Source: Mytilus trossulus
Taxonomy: Eukaryota > Mollusca > Bivalvia > Mytilida > Mytilidae
NCBI RefSeq assembly: GCF_036588685.1
Contig: NC_086380.1
Location: 31,824,474-31,888,473, forward strand
Direction: 5' to 3'
Length of the DNA: 64,000 nt
This document shows positions 33,899 through 48,800 of this stretch, in pieces. A model generated the notes under the pieces. It made no database searches. It saw nothing but the letters and a program-made list of their open reading frames with translations, and was not told the DNA's origin. The first letter of the stretch is position 1. The number at the start of each line of letters is the position of its first letter. The position numbers were made by a program, and so were the translations under genes.

Positions 33899-36800
33899 AT
33901 GATGTCAGGTCATATAAAGGTTTCACATAGTGAACTTTGTTATGATGCTGAGGTCTTATTGCCACTTAAAGAAGATGTTTTGGAGAGGGAGACACTCAAA
34001 TCACAGTTTCCTTCAGCAGTGGGTTTGAGGTACCATGTAGGAGGGGTGTTGAAAGCTGTTGCAGCTGATACAAGAGGGTTTTCTTCTCCAGATGGAGGTT
34101 GGGGAACAAGAAGATATATTGTTGTAACAACAGCAGAATGTGCTGGTATGTACATTCATGGTTGGTAGAAAAATCAATTATTTTTTTGTACAACAGAACT
34201 ACAGGATGTACAGGTGCTGAGCTCTTTGTATTGATGAAACTCAACAAAAAACCTAATAGCTTGGCAAAGATCAGTTGCCCACTTTTGTTGCAGATTGATG
34301 AAAAAAAAGTTCAATGAATTATGTCTCGAACAGGCTCTTTTTAAACCTATATATTTTGAGCAAATTCTCATGAATTTTTTTTGCAATACTATCGAAGGAT
34401 TTAAAAGTATTAGTTGATTGTTCTTTAGGAACTTTGAAAATAAGATATCTGAGTACTATACGACGACTGTGAGTGATTTTGAGCTTTCTACTGTTTTGGA
34501 AAATAAGGGTTGAAACAGATGATAAAAAGGGTGAAAGGATTTTTGATACCTAATTTAAACTTCAGTACTTTTAGTTGAGTACATGACGGCCAAAAAATGT
34601 GTTGAAAAATTATGGTATGATACCGTCTTCATCTGTGTCTTTAAGTTGGGATACATGTACCTGAAGTAATATCTTTCCAAATAATTGTTTAGTTTAAAAT
34701 TTTGTCATGATAATCGCCAACTGCTTTAATTTTATCTTTTTAATTTTACTATGATAATATTTACTTAATATAGGACAAGTAAGAGATATCATTGGCAACA
34801 GGCCAAGTACAAGTGGATTGGCTCAGCAGATTACTTCTGTGTTTAAGTCGTCAAAAGCCACTTCACACCCAAGGACACATTTCTCACCAATACAGGGAGC
34901 TGCCTCCAGAAAAGACATTAGACAACAAATGAAAAAGAAGAAGAAGTTATTTGAAAAGTCATATAAAGTTGTTTTTATTGGAAATATAAAATTGCCAGGC
35001 ATTCTGTGTGCAGATATTATCCTAGAAGAAGGATTAATTAACATAAGTTCGGAGGATACAGAGGACACTATTAAAAACAAACTACTTGACATATTTGACA
35101 GCACTGACAAAGATCCCACCAAGATCATTTTTTTATCGTGCTCACACAAAAAATTATCCAAACCAAATGTACCATCAACATTCAAATTTGATGGAATAGG
35201 GCTGAAGGCTCTGATTGGTCAAGGGAAGCTTTATGTTCTCGTCGAGGGCCCTGAGGTTTGTACATTGTATTTTATCATTCATTGTACAATATTTCCAAAA
35301 AAATGGAATTAGAAAAATTCTGGTAGATTCAACACAAGAAATGAATATTGATATACAAAAAATAGTGTCCTGTGAAAATATGGAACAAGTGAAAAACTAC
35401 AGACTTTGATTAAGAATATTACATGCAACTTTAATTCAGAATTACTGGAAAATAACATGAACAGTTTAAAGGAAAATAACAAACTCTTTCTTTTATACAA
35501 AAATATTAAAGTCAAACAAGACCAAAAATTTTATCTTCATCCAAATTTTTGAAACAAACTAGACATTTATTTACAAAAAGTTAGAATTAGTTACCATAAT
35601 TTGATCATTGAAGGGCAGATAATCTAAACATACCTCAAAACAATAGAACGTTACGTCGTGTCCAACTTGTAAAACCTTAGATGAAAATCACTTTCTCCTC
35701 CACTGTCAAATCAATAATGCTTTACATATAAAACCTTTTAATGCCATGGCAATAGATAATGCTATGTTTCCAAATCTATCTGATACTGAAAAACTAGTAG
35801 TCCTACTAAATCCGTCAAATATAAACCAAGTGTCAGAAAAAACAGGTTCCTTTATTATGTTTTTAACAACAGTCTTTTAAGAACTGAGGACAGGGAACTC
35901 TTAGTTAGTTTTACTTGTGTATATTTAGATATGTGTGTGTTCCACTCAGTTATTTTATTGTTGTTGTTATTTTTGTTTATGTTAAAAGTATAATGTTACT
36001 TATATGACAAATACAGTTTAATATTGTATAACTATACATGAAGGACAACTACACATAAGCATTGATCACAAAGTTAACTGTTACCTGAGAAAGTAAACAG
36101 TAAAACACCTACTTATAGTTGTATGACAAAATATGGGCCGCAAAATATTTATTAAAGAATTAATAACATCAAAGAGGGGGGGGGGGGGGGGGGGGGGCAA
36201 GAGGGGGTCCAATAAAAGTTAACAAAAAATACATTCTCACAATAACAGATAACAAAAAAAGTAAAAGTCCTATAACAGCAACAGAAATAGTCAATAACAG
36301 ATAACAGCATTTTTTTTCTTCAGAATAACAGATAACAAAGATTCAAATTGGCCCATAACAGCATAACAGTTATACCCCTTGCCCCCCCTCATCAAAATGT
36401 ATTATGAGTCTTGAGGGAGTTGCAATATCCATTTAAAGGAAAGAAATATAATTTAATGTAATGTTCTTATTTTAGGTGCAGATTTTTACAATGTTCGTTA
36501 ACACACATAAAAAGTTTTCTAATTAGTGACATAGTATATTACTGCAAAAATATTGATAGCTAGTTGTTTTACAAGTATGAATTCATTTTTAGTTTGAAAA
36601 TGATAAGGACATGATGGATCAAAACAAATTAGATGACACAGACATGACAGACGAGGAACTTCCAGTATTCGGCAAGACACACTCTTTACAGGTAATTATG
36701 CAGCATCATAACATTTTAGAGCTCAAAACCATAGAACACAGGATATAACACATGTAGTTTTAATCGACAATAAATCAAACGTTTCTTAGTGGTGGTCGCA

Positions 36801-39800
36801 CTATAGTAATCAGTCTACAGCTGCCACTCAAAACAAAATCATGTCTAGCATGTACCTAAAATTTGTGATTTAGGCTTTTATTATTTTGCATGTGGATAGA
36901 TCACATGAAGGTGATAAAATCTGCTCTTGCTACATGTAGGATGATGGTCTTTTACCTTCAAGTTAGATTAATGATTTTTGGCTGGATTTTGCGAGTTGAA
37001 AAATCAGCTGAATTATAATATGTGAATGTTGGTCGCAGGGAAATACTGTATTTTTAATATTTATCTCAGGAACTAAAAATCGCAGGCTCTTCATATTTGG
37101 TATGCAGCTTCTGTATGGGCTCTCACATCAATGAGATGTGATTTCAGAGTGAGGTTTGTAACTCTTCTTCTTGTTTTAACAAAAACTGGCCCTTTCTGTC
37201 TTTGACCCATTTCAATTTTACATGATTCATGCTTTCCTATATGATGTGTTCACTGTTCATATGGAATCATTTTTTTTAAGAATGTCTTTCTGTAATTCTG
37301 TTTTGTATGAAAAAATAATTTGTACATTTTATAAATACAGGATAAAAACAATATTTGTACAGTGGCAGAAAATTGTATTCGTACTCGACACACAACAGGT
37401 ATGAAATGCTTGGTAATCCTATCATACTCACTCTATGTACCTATAGATTAATATTCTTATCCAAGTGCACTTCATGTATATACTGATACATATAATATAT
37501 TTTTATGTCGCCTGTTTTTTATATAGGGGTCACTTTGACAAAATCCATCTTTCCAAAACCTTTGCTGCATGCACCGCAATGTTGTCACACATTTTCATTG
37601 CAGTTTTCTTAACTACATGCAGCAGACTTTTAATATTTTGGAGAATGCTTTATCTGGAAGTACTATGACGCGTAAAGCATTTTCATGGCTTTGCTTAATT
37701 CCTATTTAATACCAAAAACTTTGATATTTAAGGCATGCTGGTCAAATATGTATGCAAAATTTCATTGCAGTTTTCTTTACAACTACATGCAGTACAGACA
37801 TTTGATATTTTGCATCTCTATGCTTTATCCTTTAGAATTGTTTTTCATTGCACTGTCACTCAACTACATCCTGTTTATCAAAAACTTTGAAATTACACAT
37901 GGTGGACTGCGGACATAAATAATGTGTGCAATGCTATCAATAAAATGCAGGCGACATACAGGTTCCCTTGAAGACAGTACAGTCTAGTTTGTAATTAACA
38001 ATTGTGCATGTAACACTAAATAGCAATCTTGTGACACATTCAGATAAATGGACCATCATGATGATGTTAACGTTAAGCTTTTCATGAAATAAATTTTATA
38101 TCTTTTGCCCCTACAACAATTTTTTTTTATATAGATCGATTGACTCGCTGACGTTCATTCTTTTATAAAACATATTTTCATGACCACACTTTGTTAGCTA
38201 AATTCATGCATTTTTAAAAATGATTTTTTAGTTTGTTTATGGTTGTGACATTTACCATATTAACACTTTTCAGAAGAAAAATGACACCTTTGCATTAAAA
38301 TTATGAGGGGGGATGTCTAGGAAAGGGAAAGAAAAAATATTGAGTATCCAAATTGTCTGAAAATGAGCAAACAACATAGGGCCATGTGAGCTATTGTTGT
38401 CACTGAGCGTCCGTCCTTGTCATAAATTTAAATAAAAATCTTCTCCCACTCTGATAATAACTGAACAGATTGGGACCAAACTTGGCAAAAACATTATCAG
38501 GGTTTCTATTTAAAATTGTAAGGAAAATTTTGATTCGTCAAAAACATGACTGCCATGGCTAAAAATAGACCATGGCATCCAACACCTGGGTTTTGCATGT
38601 ATTTACTTAAAAACTGTTACAGATATCAAAATTCTAGTATAAGATTAAATTGATAAGTACATAATAAGATCTACCCATACAGACATTTTAAAGTCAATCT
38701 GATATTAACCAGTCCAGGTGGTATGGCCTTTTATTTAATTTTTCTCTTTTGTGCACTTGAAAACTGCAAAATGAAAATTGCAAATTGTTCAGCTCATTAA
38801 GATCTACAAAAAAGTTAGCAGGGGCAAAATTGTCAGTTTTATTGTACATGTACATGATGTGTACATGTACATGATGTACATGATGTATCTCACTTTAAAT
38901 ACTTCAAGTTTTGTATTCTTCGCATATTTTTGCTTATGACTCTGGAAAACGGTACATTAGCTAGATCCAAAAAATTGCAAATTGTTCAGTTGATTTAGGG
39001 CTACAATGAAATCATCAGGGGCAAAACTGTCAGAATTTCACATGTTTTTGCTTGTATCTTGAAAACCATTACACAGTTTTATAAGCACTAAATTAATGTT
39101 GAGCTCATCTACTAGAGCTTTAAAAAGTCCTCACAACAAAAAATGAAAAAATAACAAACAATAGGTCTTAGCAGTGGGGTACAGAACAAAATAAAGGGGT
39201 CAATATGCATTTATTTGCTTATTTTTGCATGTAAACTATTGTATCAAAGTCAAAAGCATATGAAAGCTATTTTAATGGTAAACATGATATTCCGAGTTGA
39301 ATTGCAATTAAATGTACACTTCTTTTTTCATGTGTTAATATGCAGATACCCCAAGCAGACACAAATGCAAGTATGAACAGTGACCAGGAAAATACAGGCT
39401 CATCCGCAGTTAGTATTTATGATTTAAGTTTTAGACTTTTTGTTGTTGTTTTTTTGTGATGAAATGAATAAACACTCATGGAAATATACAATATGGTTAT
39501 TGTTGGGCTCCACAACATATGCTTTATTTAAAAAAAAAATGGCATTTGCTTCAATGACAGTGTTTATGTTTAATGTAAATCCAATTGCAAACAGCATTCC
39601 ATGATGTGCTATAAGTTTTAAGTGTACAGTATGAAACTACTTCCCGAACAGCTCTTTGTACATGTTGTATGCAATAAATTGAATTAGTGTTCAGAGAGAG
39701 TCATATCTCTTGCACGTAAAAGACACCCTTGTAGATTTCGAAAAAAAGAGCAGGGTAATGCCGCTACAAGCAGCACTAGCACCTGCAAGTGGAAAGGGAT

Positions 39801-42800
39801 TAATATAAGATGAAAAACTTGTTTCCCAATCCAGTATAATTAAATATGTTTAAACTAATAAATTATTATATGCAGTATTCTATGAATTTAGTGCTAAATA
39901 TTACTTCAATATTTTGAAGTGTATGTTTCTGGTGTGTATTTTTGACACACTCCTGTAGGATAATAATCCTGAAGGAATTTATTGAACTAGGATAATATAG
40001 TTTTATGAATATTGTAGAAACCACAAACAGACATCACCAAAACTGTGCAAAGTCAAGATATAGTGGAAGGTGATCCGGAAGATACAGGCACACCGACAGT
40101 TAGTATTTACATGTAACTTAGCTATTCCATTAGAATGGATGTGAAAAGGTTTTATTATGAAATGTGTGTCATGCATCTTTTTAACAAACTCATTACATTA
40201 TAAGTCTTTATCATGACCTCAAATGTTATTGCTTTTTTAAGATCCTAGATTGATTGTCATATGCAAACAGAACTTCAAAATTTTCAGTTTGTTTCATCCT
40301 TGTGAGCACTGTGGATTTAATATATTTCAATGGACTTTGATTAAACTAGTTACAGAGTATTCTACATGTTCTAGGAGGCACTATTACAAAATTTGCATTT
40401 TACATACAACAAGTACTGAAAATTTGTTATTGCATTAAAAGAAAGGCCCCAAATTTATTTCAATCTCTTGTTCTAAATAGCTCTTTACGCCACAGGTGAT
40501 CAATTTTGATTTAAATCTACCAGTATCAGTTCTGAACTGAGTTTCTGTAATCTTTAGTAATGGACAATTCAGATATTTCAATGCCTGCCGAAACTATTAT
40601 TAAAGAAATGTCAAAAAGAAAACAAAAGTGGCTAGGGAGATTTCATTTCAGAAAAATGGCAGTATTAACTGAATCTGTAAATAGTGAGCAGTAGGTCTTA
40701 GAAAGTGAAACCTGATTTAGATGACAAGCAGTATACATTTGTTAAAAAATCAAAATGAATTAAAATAACATGCATGTATGATACGTTGAAATGCTATATG
40801 TGCTGACCAAGAATACTCTGCAATTGTTTTACAATTTGAAATTGGTTAATTTTAAGACGGATTACCCTGTTTTATAGATAACATTTCATCCATCGTGCTT
40901 AGAACGTAGAGAGCGTAGATCTCGATTAAGCTTGCGGTCATCTACTGGTAATGATGCTCTGGCATGTCCTTCAACTTACAGGTATTTTATTTGTAGATAA
41001 TCTGGACACAATTTCTTGATATAATGAATCACTGTTACCTATATTTTTTACTTGACCAGTCAGGGCTACTTCTTAAACAAGTGATTTCAGGATCACCTTT
41101 AAAAGTGATTTCGCTATTGAAAAATGAAAAATGTTTACAAAATTAGAAACAGACTTTTTAAAATCACTGAAATAAGTGATTTGAGATGTAAACATTAAAT
41201 CACTTATGAAAGTGATTATAACATTTTCTTGATAATTTATCCACAAGCTAGATCTACATTGGGTTTAAAAAACAACTATTCTATTGAAAAAACAACTGAA
41301 TACATACAAAAATGCTCTTTTGCTAAATTAGTATGTCAGTTTTAACAATTTATTTGGATTATGCTTAAACTGGAATAATCTGTAGATAAGGTCAAAACCT
41401 TGAAGTAAATCATTCTAATTATAAAGAAAACAAATCAGGTTACATAAATGTGTTGACTTTTATGTTATTGATAGAGTAGTTAATGAAAATTTGATTACAG
41501 AAAAATTCCCAAGGGTTCTTTTAAAAGCTTCAGCACACTAACTTACTGCCCCAGCGCACTGATGAAATTGATATATCAAGATTAAGATATTTGATCTATG
41601 TAGACAAATTACAGAAAAAATTGCCATTTTATGGAAAATTAGTGAAATCAGCATTTGAAGATCAAAGAAAACACCAAAATCACTTAAATAAGTGATTACT
41701 GAAATTTGAAAATCACTGAAATAAGCGATAATGAAATCACTTGTTTGAGTCATACCCCTGACTGTTGACTGACTTACATTTAAGTTTACTTCAAAGTTCA
41801 CATCTTTCTTAGTAATACCAATTCACATACAGAATTTTTTTCTTATAAATGCTCACAAATCTACAAATTTTTTGTCATTCACAGCAAGCATTGGAATTTA
41901 ACTCTTAAAACAACTCTTATACATTCTGCTGATCCCTGATTTGACATGTCAAATAATTTTCAACAAATGGCTGATTGTTTTTAGATAACTTCATTCGTAA
42001 ATAGCTCGCCATCCAGTCTTAGTCATTTGTAAAGCATTGTTAACTTAATGTAACAACACAAACACTATTCTTAAAGAATGGTGAAAAGTCTTTTGTGTGT
42101 AATTGAATACGATTGCTTTATGAATCAATTACAAATGATTGAGTATAGTTTATAATTGGTTGGCCACAAGTTTAGGAATAAATTTAAATACTTTCTTGAT
42201 GTATATGAATATACATTTCCGATTGTTTTGGGATATATTCGAGTACTTTGCAAATGTATTTGATATTGATTTAAGATTTAGGTTTGATTGATTGGTTAAG
42301 GTTTAATGCCCTATCAGCAGCTTGTGAAAGTTTTATGAATCTGGTAAAGTTTTGAGATTCGTAAGCAATCGTAAGAAAAATTTGTGTATGTGAAGTGTTA
42401 TAACTATACATGGTAGATTCATCTAACCTTGTATTTGCATGCATCCTAGATAGTAGATTATCATCTAGGCAAAGTCATGTGTTTCGCAGTTGAACACTCA
42501 GACAATATTAAGAACAAGACAAACTAAGTGATAGTTGATTATTTATATTTTTGTCAAAGATTTGATACAAAAATCCAGCATACTTTATATGTATTTTTTC
42601 AATTGAATATCCGTATTGGTGACAAGTACCTAACCTGGAGGTTTCAACGTAAGTTGTGTCATAAATGTCTAACTTCATATAAACATTACAGACATAAAAA
42701 ATAGCATTGAGTAAAAAGGAAAACAGAATGAATAATAGGTTAATCAAACCAAGATTTATTTATTACTTAGGTCATATGTCCAGCTGTTTGAAACTGAAAT

Positions 42801-45800
42801 AGTAACAGTTGATGACTCCGATGATGAAGGTGACAAAACCATACCAATGGATGGGTACGTATTTGAAGATTTCATGTTTATTTATGTATACTTAAATTGC
42901 ACTAAAATTGGGATTGATTTTGGGAGTTTTGGTCCCAACAGTTTAGGAATTGGGGGCTAAAAAGGGCCCAAATAAGCATATTTTTTTATTTTCGCACTAT
43001 AATTTAAGTTTAAGTAAATAGAAATCTATGAAATTTTGATACAAGGTTTATGACCACAAAAGAAAGGTTGGGATGAGTTTGGGAGTTTTGGTCCCAACAG
43101 TTTAGGAATTAGGGGCCAAAAAGGGGCCCAAATAAGCATTTATCTTGGTTTTCGCACAATAACTTTAGTATAAGTAAATAGAAATCTATGAAATTTAAAC
43201 ACAAGGTTTATGACCACAAAAGGAAGGTTGGGATTGACTTTGGGAGTTTTGGTCCCAACAGTTTAGGAATAAAGGGCCCAAAGGGTCCAAAATTAAACTT
43301 TGTTTGATTTCATCAAAAATTAAATAATTGGTGTTCTTTGATATGCCTAATCTAACTGTGTATGTAGATTCTTAATTTTTGGTCCTGTTTTCAAATTGGT
43401 CTACATTAAGGTCCAACGGGTCCAAAATTAAACTAAGTTTGATTTTAACAAAAAATGAATCCTTGGGGTTATTTGATATATGCTGAATCTAAAAATGTAC
43501 TTAGATTTTCTATTATGGGCCCAGTTTTCAAGTTGGTTCAAATTGTGGTCCAAAATTTAACTTTGTTTGATATCAACAAAAATTGAATCCCTTGGGTTCT
43601 TTGATATGCTGAACCTAAACATGTATTAAATTTTTGATTTTAGGCCAAATTTTCAAGTTGGTCCAAATTGGGGTCCAAAATTAATCTTTGTTTGATTTCA
43701 ACAAAAACTGTATATATGGGGTTCTTTGATATATGCTTAATCTAACCATGTATTTAGATTTTTGATGTTTGGGCCCGGTTATCAAACTGGTCCACATTGA
43801 GGTCTAAAGGGTCCAAAATTGAACTTTATTTGATTTCGTGAAAAATTGAATTCTTGGGGTCCTTTGATATGCTGAATCTAACCATGTATTTTGATTTTGG
43901 ATATTGGACCATAATAGGTAATGTCCAATTTAAAGTTTTTAAGTTTAAGTTCTTAGACCACATTCATTATGTGTCAGAAACCTCTGTTGTGTCAACTATT
44001 TAATCAGAATCCAAATTCAGAGCTGTATCAAGCTTGAATGTTGTGTCCATACTTGCCCCAATGTTCAGGGTTCGAACTGTGCAGTCGTATAAAGCTGCGC
44101 CCTGAGGAGCATCTGGTTATCCCTTTCATTGGTGATACTTTTTTGTTCATTTTAGTGATATCAGTTTGCCAGAGTTATTAATAAAGTTACAGTCACAGGT
44201 TGACCTGGAGAAGATAACGAAATTCAATATCAACAGAAACCTTGTTTTAGATGGTGCTCGGAGAGCCATCAAAAGGAAATCCTTCTGTGCTAAAAGCAAG
44301 ATAAGTGTGAAGTTTACGGACGATGTAGGAATCGCAGAAGGTGCCGTAGATGAAGGTGGACCAAAAAGAGAGTTCTTGAGAATGCTGATGAAAAAGATCC
44401 AATACCTGCACATTTTTGAAGGTCCTGAAAACAGAAGAATTTTGGCCTATAGTACATCAGGTGAATTTATATTGTCTCATCTTGGTGAAAGATTAAAAAA
44501 GGAATTTCATGTATTCTCTATACAGTTACATTTTTATGTCTCCCACTTTATAGGGATGGAGAGGTATTTTGTCATGTTTAATTATCAGTCATCTGGGTGA
44601 AGGTTTGCAATTGTTTCTCCATAGGCCGTAATGGTAACGTTTTCTTCTGTTGCTCAGTCCATATCGTTAACTTGGATATATATGATGGCTCGTTTTGAAG
44701 CTGAGAATTTCTTATTTGTGGTTAAATTTTCAGGGTACGAAGTGAGATTACTTTTTCTGTAAATTAGCAAACCCAGAGTATTCTTTTGTGATGCGGCTCC
44801 TTGTGGTCAAAAATCCCTGTTTTAACACAATAAGTTCTTTGAACTTTTAATAGCTCCATAGTTTTTACACATTTATTCTATGTCCCTCTACTTTCCTTAT
44901 CACCACAAATGGTTAAGCTCAATCATTTGTAAAAAATAGAAACATGTCCAATATCAATACACAGAGATTTCTTGTACACATTACTTGGGGTTCCTCATCT
45001 AGAGCTGGTGCATTAGGGATCTTGACCCATCTCTCACAATAACCCTCACACCATTTACAATAGGGGACACTTTGGGGATCTAGACACTTGTTACGGTTTT
45101 AAAGGGAAGGACCATTTTTATGCCTCATTTATGGGCATTATGTTTTCTGGTCTGTTCGTTCATTTGTTCTTCCGTCTGTCTGTCCGGCTTCAGGTTAAAG
45201 TTTTTGGTTGAGTTAGTTTTTGATGAAGTTGAGGAAACTTAGTATACTTGTACCTTATGATATTATCTTTCAAATGTTAATGCCAAATAAGAGTTTTTAC
45301 CCCATTTTCACGGTCCACTAGACAGAAAATTATAATGCAGATGGTGCATCCATGTATTAGGGACACATTCTTGTTTCCCTCATTTTGGTTCTGATTTCTG
45401 GAAGGTCTGTGAAACACAAAACAAACATGATATATATTATATCACTGAATCAGGGATTGATAATATATAGTTATGAATAGTAAAATTTATTCTTTGACAT
45501 CTATCATGTCTATTAAGGCCTCTAAATGTTAAATTTAATATATCTTAAATCTTTTATCACATTTTAGCAAAATATTTAGTTTTGTTTTATTGTAGCCCTA
45601 GAAGACAATCTGTACAGAGATGTTGGATTATTCTTTTCCCTATCCATTGTACACGGAGGACCATCACCAAAATTCCTTTCTCCAGTTATGTACAATGCGT
45701 TGGTAGGACAAGCTGGAGAAAGGAATATTGAAGATATAGCAGATGGTGACTTGAGAGGAGAAGTTCAAAAGGTAGTATTTAGAAAGTATTGGATTGATAA

Positions 45801-48800
45801 TAAGAATTGTTATAGAAAATAGGGGTAGAATGCAGTTTTTGGCTTATAACTCAAAAACCAAAGCATTTAGAGCAAATCTGACGAGATTAAATTGTTAATT
45901 AGGTTAAGATCTATCTCCCTGAAATTTTCAGATGGATCGGACAACCGGTTGTTGGGTTGCTGCCCCTGAATTGGTCATTTAAGGAAATTTTGCCGTTTTT
46001 TGTTATAATCTTGAATATTATTATAGATAGAGATAAACTGTAAACAGCAATAATGTACAGCTAAGTAAGACCTCGAAGGCTAGAAATAAGGCAACATTTG
46101 ACCAACATGGTCAATTGACCCCATAAGGACTTACTGTCCTTTATAGTCAATTTTTAACAATTTTCATAAAATTTGTAAATTTTTAATAACATTTTCCACT
46201 GAAACTACTTGGGCCAAGTTCATTATAGATAGAGATAATTGTAAGCAGCAAGAATGTTCAGTAAAGTAAGATGTACAAACACATCACCATCACCAAAATG
46301 CAATTTTGCCATGAATTCATCTGCTTCCTTTGTTTAATATTCACATAGACCAAGGTGAGCGACACAGGCTCATTAGAGCCTCTAGTTTTGTTAATTAGCT
46401 TGAAGATATTGATTTGATTATTGGTTACAGATCAAGATCAAATGTTGTTCTGGTTTGATGAGATGTTGAGCACAGTTATGGTCGTTGGATAGTTTAAACT
46501 TTTTTATTCTTCAAGCTTGAAGAATTTGACTTGATGCTTGTTATATACTTTACACTGTTACAAGTTATAGATCATGATCGCATATTGTTCCAATAAAATG
46601 AATTTTTAACTGACTGTATAATGTCATGCAATACTCACAGAATGCCTGTTTTAACCCAATTTAAACAAATTAGCAGATAATTCTATTTTCTAAATATATA
46701 TATATGTAGTTCTTGCTGGCTATATACCTATGTGCTAAATGTCACCTGACACTTAGATTGTTGATAGAGTTTTAATAACCTGTTTTTCTTTTTTAGTTAA
46801 AAGATGCATCAAGTTTGCAAGACTTGAACAAACAAATGAATGCAATGTCAACCCTGTTGATAACAGCGGGATGTTTCAGGCCTATATTGAACATGCAACA
46901 AAAAGATAAATTAATCATGGATATTGTCAGATTTTTGGTCCTGGAAAGAACCAGTACTCCTCTTCACCAGTGAGTAATATTTTATTTTTGATTGGAAAAC
47001 TGGGGCCCTTTATAGGTTATTGTTCCGTGTTGAAGGGTGTACATTGACCTCTAACGGTTTACTTTTTTAAATTGTTATTTGGATGAAGAGTTATCAGTTG
47101 GTTATGTCATTGGCACTCATACATCATCTTCCTAAGTATTGTATGGTATTAGAGAGACAGGACTGACACTTCCATTCAACAGAAAATGAAATACTCTGGA
47201 CTGAGTGCCCTTATGGAAATATAAGCCCTCTGGCACATAGTTGCGGCAGCAGTATGGCTATGCTGCGGCTTTGTTGCTGCAAACTGTTGCAGCTTCGATG
47301 CAGCGATAGCATATTTCGTATGCAAATTAGTTTTCTGGCACCATAATTGCGGCTATATTCTGGTACCGTTGCGGCAATATTCTGGCATCATGTTGCGGCA
47401 CTGATGCGGCTATAGCGTATTTCGTATGCAAATTAGTTTTCTGGCATTATTATTGTGGCGCTGTTGCGGCGCTAATACGGCTATATTCTTGCATCATTTT
47501 AGTGACAAAACATGTGAATAGGCCGTGCTTTGTATAAAATGTATTGTGCCAGCAAAAACAAGTTGTCAATGCATATATATGACATGCATTCATGCATTAT
47601 AAATTTTCATGCACAGGCACATAAAATAAATGTCAGCGGTATCTGCATAAAAAATAATGAAAATTTTTAATGTGCCCTAAGTTTAGCATATAATATTGTG
47701 TTATTTACCAAACTACAAGTATGCATTTGAACTGCTGCAAAAAAAACAACCACAAACTTCACCGATACATGTATAGTGAACTCAGATGAGGCCATATTAT
47801 TGAAATACACAATGCAAGATTGATCTTTTCTATACATGCAATTACTTGATATGTGTTTACTTACAAGTCTTCAAATCTTCCAAAAAAAAAACCCAGCTAG
47901 AACACAAAATTCTTCAATACAGTTATAATCACAAGCAACATGGTTGATTTCTAACACACTAGTACAGGGAATAGCTTCAAACGCAGGAAATGACATCATC
48001 AAATTTTCTGGCTATATTGTGGTGCTAATTAATTTTGAAAGAAATTAGTGTCGCAATGATGCCAGAACAATGCCGCTAGCAGCATCATCCGGCACTACTC
48101 CGGCAACAATCCTCTGGCAACCTGATTAGGTTGCAGCTATAAAGCCGCAACGCTACGGCAATGCTGCAGCAACATTTTCAATTTCATAAGGGTGGGTAAA
48201 TTATAGATTAATATCTCCTTAAAGGAAAATGTCATCAATACATGCAATGACATGAAAAGTGGAGGGTATTAAGTATAAACTCTTTTTAAAAGTCATCAAT
48301 GAGAAGTTTTTCACATGCAATCATTTCTGTTGAACTTGAATGTATTACAAAGCATCCTTAACCTGATAACCTGTTTCATCTAAAAGACCCTGCTGAAAAT
48401 GGAAATGGTGACCTGAAGATGTTTGTAAACTATATAGCTATTATGAAACTTTTAACTTAGGTTTTTTCAACAACATTAAAGTCTTGTTGCAGGATATAAT
48501 GTGTAATTCTTTTGTGAACAGTTAATATAGATGTCTCTCTTTCAAAGAATGAAGACATATTATTTAAGTGTGAATTCCTCATACAAAATTTTATCCATGT
48601 CATGACTTTTTATGCCCCATGTTTTCTGGTCTGTGCATTTGTTCATTCGTTCGTTTGTGCATCCGTCCGTTTGTCCCACTTCAGGTTAAAGTTTTGGTTA
48701 AAGTTTTTGGTCGAGGTAGTTTTTGATGAAGTTGAAGTCCTTATGATATGATCTTTCTAATTTTAATGCAAAATTAGCAATTATCCCCCATTTTAACGGT

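Noticed and set aside
33996..34386. Minus-strand frames over the first HECT exons (also 34823-35185)
   Set aside because: The plus strand gives a phase-consistent 12-exon HECT model; these are antisense shadows.
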